In this document: positions 37,309-45,828 of the stretch, piece by piece
How the letters are laid out: every line of letters begins with the position of its first letter
How positions within the stretch are numbered: position 1 is the stretch's first letter
Assembly: GCA_003134655.1 (NCBI GenBank)
Contig: PLBY01000059.1
Location: forward strand, 125,177-189,176
Reading direction: 5' to 3'
Source of the DNA: Acidobacteriaceae bacterium
GTDB lineage: Bacteria > Acidobacteriota > Terriglobia > Terriglobales > Acidobacteriaceae
DNA: 64,000 nt
Notes under the pieces: model-generated
What the model was told of the DNA's origin: nothing
Database searches by the model: none
Seen by the model: only the letters and a program-made list of their open reading frames with translations
Program-made: the position numbers and the translations under genes

Positions 37309-39234
37309 GTGGCGCCGTCCGATTCGGTCATCACCGATACAGTCGTCTCGTTCTTGAAGAACGTTCCCCCGTTCCAATTCCTCTCCATCCCCGAACTATC
37401 CCGCCTGGCCGCGACCATGACGCTCGAATTCTTCCCCAAAGACACCGTCATCCTCAGCGCCGGGCATCCCGCGTCCGAGTCGCTCTACGTCGTGCACAAG
37501 GGTGCCGTTAAGCTCCACCTCCGCTCCCAGGTCGGCAAGCAACTCGTGCTCGACAAGCGCAGCGAGGGAGAAATCTTCGGCCTGCTCTCAATCATGAGCA
37601 AGGATCTTGCGCGCCTCGACGTCACCGCCATCGAAGACACTCTCTGCTACCGCGTCCCCGCGGAGCAAATGCAGCGCCTGATTTCATCCAACCCCGAGGT
37701 GTCGAACTATCTGCTTCGAACCTCTGTGACGCGCTACATGGACCGCAGCCTGCAGGAACTCCGCACCCAGACCGGCCTCATGGGCGACACCGAACGCCTG
37801 CTTTATTCACTCTCCGTAAGCGACGTCCCGGGCTCTGCTCCGCTGCTATGTAAACAGGACACGACGATTCGTGAAGCCGCACAGATGCTCGCCAACTCAA
37901 AGGCCACCTGCGTGTTCGTGATCGATGCGAGCGGTGCGGCAATTGGCATCGTCACCGACCGCGACTTTGCCGAGAAAGTAGTCGCGCAGGCATTGCCTCT
38001 CGATCGCACGGTGACGGAAATCATGAGCAGTCCCGTGGTCGCCGTCGAAGCCAGCGAACGACTGTTCCACGCCTTGCTCGCCATGGTGAGCCGCAACATT
38101 CATCACGTGCTGGTGACGCAGCAGGGAACTCCCGCCAGCGTTCTCACCGCCCACGATCTGATGGTCTTGCAGGGCAAGTCTCCTCTGAATGTCGTGACGT
38201 TCGTGGAAGCGCAGACCAACGTGCAGGACCTGGCCAGCGCGAATACACGCATCATCGGTCTTCTTCCCCTCCTGCTGCGCGAAGGTGCAAAGGCAAGCCA
38301 TGTCACTCGCGTCGTCGCCGAGGTAAACGATCGCCTCATCGTCAAGATCCTGCAATTCGCCGAAGCGAAGCTCGGACCACCTCCAGTTCCATACTGCTGG
38401 GTCGTGCTGGGCAGCGAAGGCCGTCGCGAGCAAACTTTCAAGACCGATCAGGACAACGCCCTCATCCATGCAGACTCCAGCGGCGACTCGTCAGCGCGTG
38501 AATACTTTGCCCAACTCGCCGCGTTCGCAGAGGATGCCCTGTCAACCTGCGGCTACCCGCTCTGCAGCGGCAACTACATGGCGAGCAATCCCAGATGGCG
38601 GCAGCCGCTGCAGTCGTGGATGAACTACTTCCACGAATGGATGACTGGTGCCGAACTTCACGGCACCGAAGACGCCCTCATCTTCTTCGACATGCGTCCC
38701 GTGGCTGGAGACTTCTCTCTGTACCAGACACTCGCAGCCGCGAATCGTAAGGGCCTGAAAGACGCGGGCATGTTCAAGTCAGTGCTCGCCTGTGTCTCCA
38801 CCACGCGCAAGCCGCCGCTGGGCTTCTTTCGCAATTTTGTTCTTGAGCGAAGCGGAGAACACAAAGATCAGCTTGACCTCAAACTCTTTGGCACTGCTCC
38901 ACTCGTGGATGCCGCGCGGGTCTTCGCTCTCGATGCGGGAATCGAGCACACCAATACCTCCGACCGGCTGTCGGCGCTCGCCTCCGCGCCCGAGAAAGAT
39001 CCAACCATCTTTCAGGACATGCAGGAAGCTTTCGAGTTCCTCACACTGTTGCGTCTCGAGTGCCAACTGCGCCAAGTGCGGGATGGGCAGCAACTGAGCA
39101 ACTACATTGCTCCCGACACCCTCACGAACCTGCAGAGAAGCCTGCTCAAAGAGACATTCCGCGCCACCGCGCGGGCGCAAGCTCTGCTCGAAGAGAAGTT
39201 CCGCACCGCCATCTGGTCACAACTGGGGAGATGA
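37309..39234 (+). CDS. Cyclic-nucleotide-binding / CBS / DUF294 nucleotidyltransferase-like regulator
   Basis: The 641-residue cytoplasmic protein has a cNMP-binding-like domain (about 15-135, with SEGEIFGLLSIM), a pair of CBS domains (about 175-300, with GIVTDRDFAEKV and MSSPVV), a DUF294 GlnD-like nucleotidyltransferase core (about 350-470, LGSEGRREQTFKTDQDNALI) and a helical DUF294 C-terminal domain. It looks like a nucleotide-sensing regulator that may modify or bind a partner protein. The GTG start follows the repeat region. The next gene, a DEDDh exonuclease, begins immediately after its stop. Such pairs are often found near acetate or solute symporters; here none is adjacent. Confidence 0.88.
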   Translation: MAPSDSVITDTVVSFLKNVPPFQFLSIPELSRLAATMTLEFFPKDTVILSAGHPASESLYVVHKGAVKLHLRSQVGKQLVLDKRSEGEIFGLLSIMSKDLARLDVTAIEDTLCYRVPAEQMQRLISSNPEVSNYLLRTSVTRYMDRSLQELRTQTGLMGDTERLLYSLSVSDVPGSAPLLCKQDTTIREAAQMLANSKATCVFVIDASGAAIGIVTDRDFAEKVVAQALPLDRTVTEIMSSPVVAVEASERLFHALLAMVSRNIHHVLVTQQGTPASVLTAHDLMVLQGKSPLNVVTFVEAQTNVQDLASANTRIIGLLPLLLREGAKASHVTRVVAEVNDRLIVKILQFAEAKLGPPPVPYCWVVLGSEGRREQTFKTDQDNALIHADSSGDSSAREYFAQLAAFAEDALSTCGYPLCSGNYMASNPRWRQPLQSWMNYFHEWMTGAELHGTEDALIFFDMRPVAGDFSLYQTLAAANRKGLKDAGMFKSVLACVSTTRKPPLGFFRNFVLERSGEHKDQLDLKLFGTAPLVDAARVFALDAGIEHTNTSDRLSALASAPEKDPTIFQDMQEAFEFLTLLRLECQLRQVRDGQQLSNYIAPDTLTNLQRSLLKETFRATARAQALLEEKFRTAIWSQLGR

Positions 39235-39906
39235 ATGCCAGGTTGGTTCAAGCGCGCAACGGGTTCTCACGAAGGCGACCAACCCAGGCTTGCCAAAGAT
39301 GCCACCCTCGATTCGCTGCGCTACGTAGTTCTCGACACCGAACTGACCTCGCTCGACCATCGCACCAACCGCATGCTCTCCATCGGTGCAATCGCCATGC
39401 AAGGGCCGAGCATTCAGCTGGGAACGCAGTTCTACCGCGTGGTCAATCCGCATGTCCCGATTCCTGCGGAAAGCGTAGTCATCCACAAACTTCGCTCGGA
39501 AGATGTCGTTGGCGGCGAGCAGCCCGAGAAGTGCCTGGACGACCTCCGTCAATTCATCGCAGGTGCTGTGCTCGTCGGACACTGCGTAGGGATCGATCTG
39601 AAGATCCTCGCCAAAGAAATGAGCGAAACCGGGCATAAACTCAGCAATCCGGCTGTCGACACCGCGCGCGTCCATCACTGGATCCTGCGCCACGGTCCCT
39701 ATTCCGAGGACCTGTCCGTTCAACTCGAAAATCTGGATCTCGCAACCCTGGCGAAGTTCTACAACCTCGACGTGCAGGGGGCCCACCACGCGCTCTCCGA
39801 CGCATTCCTGACTGCTCGCGTTTGGCAGAAAATGCTGCATACGCTGCAGCAGAATGGTGTCACCGATCTCAAGAAATTACTGAGGATTGGCGGAGCGCAC
39901 GGATGA
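39235..39906 (+). CDS. DEDDh 3'-5' exonuclease (DnaQ/epsilon-like)
   Basis: The 223-residue protein has Exo I D34-x-E36 (VVLDTELTS), Exo II LVGHCVGIDLKIL and Exo III with the active-site His and Asp in GAHHALSDAFLTARVW. It is a short stand-alone exonuclease rather than the polymerase III subunit. Its ATG follows the upstream TGA with no gap, so translation is probably coupled with the cNMP/CBS/DUF294 protein. Its last 30 bases overlap tail-to-tail with the minus-strand sulfatase-fold gene. Confidence 0.88.
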   Translation: MPGWFKRATGSHEGDQPRLAKDATLDSLRYVVLDTELTSLDHRTNRMLSIGAIAMQGPSIQLGTQFYRVVNPHVPIPAESVVIHKLRSEDVVGGEQPEKCLDDLRQFIAGAVLVGHCVGIDLKILAKEMSETGHKLSNPAVDTARVHHWILRHGPYSEDLSVQLENLDLATLAKFYNLDVQGAHHALSDAFLTARVWQKMLHTLQQNGVTDLKKLLRIGGAHG

Positions 39907-42399
39907 CGCCAGCAACGATCCCACTCCGGGCTTGTACCCGTAGAAGTCGCCGATCACCTGGAGATGCTCAATGATCTCCTCGTCGTAGCGCTGCTTGAGA
40001 GGCGGCGTCAGAATGTTGTGCTCGGCATTGGGATCCGACGCAAGGTCGAATAGATAACTCTGCGCCGGCGAGTCGTAGGTCGTGTACAAATAACGCCCAT
40101 CCGCAGTGAGAATTCCATACACCGCGCGCACATCCGACGCCAGCAACAGATCCCGCCGCGGGTAGCGGTCAAGTTCCTGCTTCGTCTCGGCAAACAAAGG
40201 CCGGCCGTAGAGCGCGTTCTGCAGCACAGGCCGATGTCCCAGCAAGTAATAGAGCGTCGGCGTAATGTCGGTCAGGGTCGAAAGGCGAGTGTCGTCGTAT
40301 ACCAGATGTTCCCGCATCTTAGAAGGCAGATGTACGATCAGCGGCACCCGCATCACTTCCGGCCAGATCGAAGTCGAGTGGCTCATGCGCCCGAACTCGC
40401 CTGTGGCATCGCCGTGGTCGCTGGTCACGATGATGATGCTGTTGTCATACATTCCCTGTTGCTTGAGATAGCTGAAAAACTCGCCCAGGCATTTGTCCAC
40501 CCAATGCACTTCGTAGCTGATGCGGATGCTCATTCCATCCGGCGCCTGCCAGTGCTGCGAAGTCGGCGAGGGCACATCGTTGCGCGCAAACTGGTGCACG
40601 TTCTTGGGCTGCGCATACAGGAAGACAGACCGCGCCGGACCGTCCGGCGTCTCGAGCACCTTCTTCGCCTGTTGCAAAGTGGACCCGATCTCAATCTGGT
40701 TCCACAGTTTCTTCTCCGTGTCCAACCGCACCAGATCGTCATCCGCCGGAACGATGGCGCTCAGTACCTCGTCGATGCTCACGATCATCTTGTAGCCGTC
40801 GGCGTGGAACATCTTGTCCATGCTGTTCAATCGTGAAAAGGGCTGCGGATAGTGGGCATGCAGCATCATCGCGCCCGACCAGATCGCGGGCTCCGAGAGC
40901 GACGTCCCCGCATACTGCGAATACACGTTGTGCATCACGATGCTGTCGCGAGCGAAGGCGTCGAGATTCGGCGTGTAGTTGACGCGAGGATTGTAAGCGC
41001 CGAGATAATCCGGACGCATCGAATCAATCACAAACACGAATACGTTGGGCCGGTCGCCTTGTGTCGGAGCGAGTTGTTCAACCAACTGGACGTCGACGCG
41101 AAGTTTTGTATTGCGGATGTTCGAGTTCTCGCGCAAGATGCGGCACAGGTCCCCGCACACTTCATTGCGCGAGTTGCCCAATATGCGATGCGCCAGTTGA
41201 AACGAGTTGTCGTGTCCGGCGTACGCCTCAAGGTTCAGCGAAATCTCGTCGTCCGTCGAACCCAGCGGTCTGCTCCAGAAGATCTCGCTGGCCTGCAACG
41301 ATTTGTAAATCGCTCCAATGGCGACCAGCACCAGCAGCACAACCATCACGGAGTATTGACTCCGCATCGGCCGCAACCGGAACAGGCACACGCTCATCAC
41401 AACCCAGAACAGCAGTGTCACCGTGCTCTGTAAGAACCCGCTCCAGTCCGCATCGCCGATGATGTAGGGAAACGCAAGTGCAAGCGCGCCCGATGCAACT
41501 AGCGCAGTCCACGTTCCGGGTTGCAGCGAAGATCGTCCGCCGGAAGCACACGCCGGCGCTTGCTCTCCTGCTTCCAGAAATGGCAAGACCAGTGAACAGC
41601 CCCACAGTGTAAGTGCCAGAGCCAGCGAGGCCGCATAGACACGCGCCTCCCAGCCGCGGAAACTCAGTGCATCCTGAAGGAAGCGGAACGACAAGATGCA
41701 CAAGGAGGCGAAGACTCCGATTCCCAGCACGCCGCGTCGCACGGCCTGCGGCTTCGCAGTCTTGGCCGCCAACACGAAAATCAGATTGATGACCGACAGC
41801 ACCACGGCGGCAAGCACGAAGTGCGAAATCAGACTCCACAGGGTCAGTTCCGCGTCGGCACCGTGAAACCTCAGCGCGCCGCTCTCGCGATAAACGTGAA
41901 TCCTCGCGCCTGCGACATAGACCATGCTCACGACCAGGGCAATCAGCAAGCCGCCTGAGTAAGCGAACGGGCGACTGTCGCTGGTTTCGTCATCAGGCTT
42001 CGAGGTGTGGGATTCCTTCCAAAGTGCTACCGCGACCAAGGGCAGCAAGGCCGCAAGACTCCACCAGTAGGCAGGCCGATTGTCCGCGACCGTCCGCAAG
42101 AACGGATCGAACGTGAGGTAGACTCCGATTGCGAGCAGCAATCCGACACCGGTCAGAAATCTCCGGTCTCGCTTCTTCCACGCATCCCGAATTTGCCAGT
42201 TTGCGGCCACTGCGGCGGCGGTTGCCAGCCAGTACAGAACTGCCTGGTGATGCACAAACCAGGGCATCCACGCGTACGCTGGCGCCTTGATCAGGAAATA
42301 GAAGGTGTAGGGCAGGAACGCGAGCAGACAGTAAAGGGAAGTCAGCACGAAATACGTCCCCGAAACTGCCTTCAGCGCGGTATTCAGCCAAAGCCTCAA
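39877..42399 (-). CDS. Membrane-bound sulfatase/alkaline-phosphatase-fold enzyme (LtaS/EptA-like)
   Basis: The 840-residue protein has an N-terminal half with about ten transmembrane helices and a C-terminal extracytoplasmic alkaline-phosphatase-superfamily domain from about residue 440: NVFVFVIDSMRPDYLG, the presumed nucleophile region QYAGTSLSEPAIWSG, and the metal ligands in IIVTSDHGDATGEFG. It lacks the CxPSR formylglycine motif of true sulfatases, so a Thr nucleophile as in LtaS or phosphoethanolamine transferases is more likely. The substrate is probably a membrane phospholipid head group or an exported glycan, unknown from sequence. Confidence 0.8.
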   Translation of the reverse strand: MRLWLNTALKAVSGTYFVLTSLYCLLAFLPYTFYFLIKAPAYAWMPWFVHHQAVLYWLATAAAVAANWQIRDAWKKRDRRFLTGVGLLLAIGVYLTFDPFLRTVADNRPAYWWSLAALLPLVAVALWKESHTSKPDDETSDSRPFAYSGGLLIALVVSMVYVAGARIHVYRESGALRFHGADAELTLWSLISHFVLAAVVLSVINLIFVLAAKTAKPQAVRRGVLGIGVFASLCILSFRFLQDALSFRGWEARVYAASLALALTLWGCSLVLPFLEAGEQAPACASGGRSSLQPGTWTALVASGALALAFPYIIGDADWSGFLQSTVTLLFWVVMSVCLFRLRPMRSQYSVMVVLLVLVAIGAIYKSLQASEIFWSRPLGSTDDEISLNLEAYAGHDNSFQLAHRILGNSRNEVCGDLCRILRENSNIRNTKLRVDVQLVEQLAPTQGDRPNVFVFVIDSMRPDYLGAYNPRVNYTPNLDAFARDSIVMHNVYSQYAGTSLSEPAIWSGAMMLHAHYPQPFSRLNSMDKMFHADGYKMIVSIDEVLSAIVPADDDLVRLDTEKKLWNQIEIGSTLQQAKKVLETPDGPARSVFLYAQPKNVHQFARNDVPSPTSQHWQAPDGMSIRISYEVHWVDKCLGEFFSYLKQQGMYDNSIIIVTSDHGDATGEFGRMSHSTSIWPEVMRVPLIVHLPSKMREHLVYDDTRLSTLTDITPTLYYLLGHRPVLQNALYGRPLFAETKQELDRYPRRDLLLASDVRAVYGILTADGRYLYTTYDSPAQSYLFDLASDPNAEHNILTPPLKQRYDEEIIEHLQVIGDFYGYKPGVGSLLASSVRSANPQ

Positions 42400-42684
42400 A
42401 CCTGCTCCTCGGTCACACCCAGCCTAAAACCTTAAGTACCTTGATTCTCAAGTACTATCCATTCACCCGCAAGTTACCGTGGGAGAACGAATGATTCCTG
42501 CCCAGCGCAGAGCGAGCAGAGGTGCTGAACCCTGACAACCGTGACCCTCGCGCTGAGCATCCCAATTAAGTCATAGCCAAAGTATCAACGTCGTTACTAC
42601 TTTGGTGTAAGCCAGTTGGTTCAGATCGCTCCAGATTTGGGTAGGATAAGAGGCGCACCTCTTTACTTTGCGGGAATACATCGG

Positions 42685-43278
42685 ATGCCGAGTCAGGGCG
42701 CTAAGAAGGCCGCAGCACGATCGTCGTCGCTTGCATTGTTCGCACGCAATTTCCTCAAGAGTCCGTTCATGCTCGGCTCGGTGGTCCCGAGTTCGCCCTT
42801 CCTGGTGAACGACATGATGAGCCAGGTGGATTGGGAGCGGGCGCGCGTTCTGGTGGAGTACGGTCCGGGCGTGGGCACATTCACGCGCGAGATTCTGAAG
42901 CGCATGCGTCCCGACGCGGTTCTGGTCGCGATCGAACTGAATACCGACTTCGTGGAGTATCTCGGCAATCACATCCGCGATCCGCGCTTCCGCGTCGTAC
43001 AAGGCTCGGCGGCGCGGGTGCGCAGTGTGCTGGCGGAACAGAGCCTGGCGCCCGCCGACTACATCATTTCCAGTCTGCCCTATCTCAACATGACAGACTC
43101 GCTGCGCCGCGAGATTCTCGAAGAGTCCCGTCTGGCGCTGAAGGCGGAAGGATCGCTGCTGCTGTTCCAATACACGCGGACGATCCTGCCTTACCTGGAG
43201 TCGAGCTTCAGTTCCGTCAAACTCAATTTCCAACTCTTCAACATCCTGCCTGCGCTGATCTTCCACTGCACGCCCTAG
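42685..43278 (+). CDS. Phospholipid N-methyltransferase-like SAM methyltransferase
   Basis: The 197-residue class I methyltransferase has the characteristic leader FARNFLKSPFMLGSVVPSS found in the PmtA/COG3963 group, the SAM motif VEYGPGVGTFT, the ribose-binding VAIELN and a post-motif SSLPYLNM similar to the NPPY-like motif of rRNA adenine methylases. It probably methylates a lipid amine such as phosphatidylethanolamine, but a rare rRNA or small-molecule substrate is possible. I chose ATG 42685; the upstream frame to 42616 has no visible ribosome-binding site. Confidence 0.75.
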   Translation: MPSQGAKKAAARSSSLALFARNFLKSPFMLGSVVPSSPFLVNDMMSQVDWERARVLVEYGPGVGTFTREILKRMRPDAVLVAIELNTDFVEYLGNHIRDPRFRVVQGSAARVRSVLAEQSLAPADYIISSLPYLNMTDSLRREILEESRLALKAEGSLLLFQYTRTILPYLESSFSSVKLNFQLFNILPALIFHCTP

Positions 43279-43623
43279 GGCGGGCGCGCCGTTCCATCTG
43301 CGACTCTCAGCGAGGCAAGCTATCTCGCGTTTTTTTGGGCGTTCGCCCTCCAAAGGTCGAGCTGCGACAGAGCTAGGCTGACTGTATTGGGGAATGAACG
43401 CGTGGGTCGGGGTCCGTGGTGCCCATCTGTCGAAAACCGCAAAAGGTGGGGCAGCCCATGTCGTAGTTGGCTCGTAGGGGGGCCAGCCCCAAAGGTTAGA
43501 TGTCACATTGGGCTGTGAATCGCGAGGGGCGGGTTTCAAGACCGCTGAGAGCCGCAGCCGCGAGGAAGAACTGCTCACGAACACACTTCATCCCGTGTAA
43601 AGCGCGGCAGAGACTCTCTGTTC
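43279..43623. other. Intergenic region with a degenerate repeat hairpin
   Basis: No credible gene. It holds GTGGTGCCCATCTGTCG...AAAAGGTGGGGCAGCCCA around 43420-43460, related to the hairpin element at 19122, and a small hairpin GGGCGTTCGCCC after T7 near 43331. The latter is not a terminator in either direction because the T-run is on the wrong side. A 337-codon minus-strand frame crosses it but is antisense to the methyltransferase gene. Confidence 0.5.
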
Positions 43624-45258
43624 TCAGTTCACGGTGAAAACCGTGGGGGTGGTTGCGGTGCCGCCTGGCGTGATCACTTGAATTTTCCCGGTCACGGCTC
43701 CCGCTGGGACCGTGGCGGTGATCTGCGTATTGGAGTTCACTGTGAAGACAGCGACTTTCATACCACCGAAGGTCACTTTGGTAGCTCCGGTGAGGCTGTT
43801 TCCCGTGATCGTCACCGACGTCCCGACCGAACCGCTGGTTGGGCTGAAGCTGCGAGCAGTGGGTGTAACGCGAAATTTCTTGTCGCTGTTTACCTGACCT
43901 TGGGTGAAGAGAACTGTCACGATTCCAGTGAGCGCCGCGTTTGGAACAACCGTGGTCATGTAGGTATCAGAAAAGACCGTAGCACTGGCGGCAACATTCG
44001 GCGTGAACCGGACGCTTGTGGACTGGGAGAGGCCTTGACCCAGGATGTCTACCGACTTGCCAACGACCGCAGCCGTGGGCCGCAGAGTAATGAACGGCCC
44101 GAGACCTAGATCAAAACTGAAGAGGGTACCGTGGCCGAGTGCGCCTCCGGTAGTAGCCTCGCCGTAGAGCTTCCCGTTGGTATGTTGTCTCAGTGTAGTG
44201 AACGGAAGAGAACCGGTTGTAGAAGCAAAGTTGTACAACTTTGAATAAGCGCCGCTTGAAGTGATTTTGTAGATTGTCCCAGCTGCGTTCGTTCCGCCTG
44301 CGGAGGTCACGCTATAGAAATTGCCATCGCTGGCTTGGATGAAACCGGCATAAGGCGTGATGCCATCTCCCGTTGTGGTTGTGGCGTCGAAGTTGTGAAG
44401 CACCGTCAAGACTTTCGCCGCAGTGAGCTTAAACGCCACTCCGCCGCTATTCAGTGTCCCGCCATTCCTTGCCGTTCCATAGAAGTTCCCATCGGTGCCC
44501 TGTAGCAGCGGAGCGTATACGTTTGACCCGTGGGTCGAGTCGAAGTTGTACAGCACGGTCAGCGCGCCCGCGGAAGTAATCTTGAACGCTGTGCCATCAC
44601 CGAAAGTCCCACCCACCTTGGTGGTCCCATAAAAACTGCCATCGGTCGCCTGGATCAACGGAGCGACCGGGGTTGACCCGTGCGTGTTGTCGAACGCATA
44701 GAGCGTCGTCAAGGCGCCTGCAGGGGTAAGTTTGTACACTGCTCCAAACCCGGCGGCACCGATGGTTGTGGTCCCGTAGAAGTTGCCGTCGCTCCCCTGA
44801 ATCGGCGGCGCGTAAGGACCCGCCCCCTCGATCAAGGCAAAGCTATGGAGAGTGGTCACGACCCCGGTGGGAGTGATTTTGAAAACCGTGCCAAACAGGG
44901 ACGCACCGCCGTTAAACGTCGTTCCATAAAAATTGCCGTCGTTACCCAGCGTCAGGCCGCTATAGGGATTTGCGAGTGTGCTATCGAAGCTTTGGATTAC
45001 GGAATACGCGCCTGTAGACGTGATGCTAAAAACACCGCCACGGCCCGAGGCTCCGCCTAACGGAGCCGTGCCGTAAAGATTTCCGTCGCGGCCCTGGGCC
45101 AGGATTCCTGAATACTGGGGCGAGGCCAGGAGTGGCGTATCGAAATCATGAATGTCGGTGTAGGTTTGGGCGTGAGCGCCAGCGATGCCGAGAGCGGCAA
45201 CGGTCAAGGTCAGTACCAGGGCCCGTAAGGCCAGATCTTGGAGCCGTCGCTTAGTCAT
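43624..45258 (-). CDS. GloVer tandem-repeat extracellular protein with IPT/TIG domains
   Basis: The roughly 544-residue secreted protein has a signal peptide (MTKRRLQDLALRAL..., cut near AHAQ). About nine repeats of a ~35-residue unit with the core SDGNFYGTT-GG---GTVFKIT follow; this is the Gloeobacter/Verrucomicrobia (GloVer) beta-propeller-like repeat. The C-terminus has two IPT/TIG-like immunoglobulin-fold domains (one with FSPTSGSVGTSVTITGNSL). ATG 45258 has GGAGAAG eight bases upstream. Probably a cell-surface or secreted adhesin-like protein; ligand unknown. Confidence 0.85.
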   Translation of the reverse strand: MTKRRLQDLALRALVLTLTVAALGIAGAHAQTYTDIHDFDTPLLASPQYSGILAQGRDGNLYGTAPLGGASGRGGVFSITSTGAYSVIQSFDSTLANPYSGLTLGNDGNFYGTTFNGGASLFGTVFKITPTGVVTTLHSFALIEGAGPYAPPIQGSDGNFYGTTTIGAAGFGAVYKLTPAGALTTLYAFDNTHGSTPVAPLIQATDGSFYGTTKVGGTFGDGTAFKITSAGALTVLYNFDSTHGSNVYAPLLQGTDGNFYGTARNGGTLNSGGVAFKLTAAKVLTVLHNFDATTTTGDGITPYAGFIQASDGNFYSVTSAGGTNAAGTIYKITSSGAYSKLYNFASTTGSLPFTTLRQHTNGKLYGEATTGGALGHGTLFSFDLGLGPFITLRPTAAVVGKSVDILGQGLSQSTSVRFTPNVAASATVFSDTYMTTVVPNAALTGIVTVLFTQGQVNSDKKFRVTPTARSFSPTSGSVGTSVTITGNSLTGATKVTFGGMKVAVFTVNSNTQITATVPAGAVTGKIQVITPGGTATTPTVFTVN

Positions 45259-45828
45259 TGTCTTCTCCAGTGGCTGAAACGCGGGCTGATTATGCGTCCG
45301 CGCTACCGGGGAGTCAACGTGCAAGAAGTTGCATGTTGGAGCAGCAGATTGTCGGCATCGGTGTCTCCGGATTATTCACCTTCGCGTGGACCACCAACGC
45401 GCTGGTTGACGTCGTGGCCTCTCAGCGCCAACTGCTCAATCGACTGGAGGAAGAGTGCGTGCAGGAAATGCACATGCGAATCGCGCTGCGAGAATAGGAG
45501 TGGCAGGCTTTGAAGACGGAAAAGAGCGACGTGTAAGCGGAAAAGGAAAGGCCAAGGCGGCGGTGGGATCTTCGTCCATTCCGAATCTGGCGCGACGAAA
45601 GGGAGAACATCCACGACTCCGCCGGGAGAAAGTCGCTGAGTTGGAACACCTGGAACGACAAGAGCGCCTACAGAGAGTGAACTTGGGGCAAAACCCTCCA
45701 GCAGCAGTGCCGAAGACAAGGGGCAGGGGTAACGTTATAGCCTGAACAAACGAAGGCCGGGTATCCCGGAAGGAAGTTCCGGATCCCGGCCCACGTCTTA
45801 CTTCAACTTGGAGTAGAAGCCTTGCCTG
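45259..45828. other. 570-base intergenic region without a supportable gene
   Basis: Short frames exist on both strands (79 and 96 codons plus, 115 codons minus), but none has a ribosome-binding site, a recognisable family or protein-like composition. The left end carries the promoter and leader of the GloVer gene; the right end carries the terminator of the M48 protease gene. It could hide a small RNA; nothing specific was seen. Confidence 0.5.
45743..45790 (-). terminator. Intrinsic terminator of the TonB-M48 unit
   Basis: On the minus strand GCCGGGATCCGGAA-CTTCC-TTCCGGGATACCCGGC forms a long stem with one bulge, followed by CTTCGTTTGTTC. It starts about 40 bases after the M48 protease stop codon. 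Confidence 0.6.

Noticed and set aside
42430..42462. Direct repeat AAGTAC...AAGTAC upstream of the sulfatase-fold gene as an operator
   Set aside because: Only a six-base repeat in a single place with no known regulator match; too weak to call.
43325..43352. T7 run with GGGCGTTCGCCC hairpin as a terminator
   Set aside because: The T-run precedes the hairpin on the plus strand and becomes an A-run after it on the minus strand, so it fits neither direction.
42571..43584. 337-codon minus-strand frame
   Set aside because: Antisense to the phospholipid methyltransferase-like gene and crosses a repeat region.
45372..45719. 115-codon minus-strand frame in the 570-base gap
   Set aside because: No ribosome-binding site, no domain, Pro/Leu-rich composition and a competing plus-strand frame; treated as non-coding.
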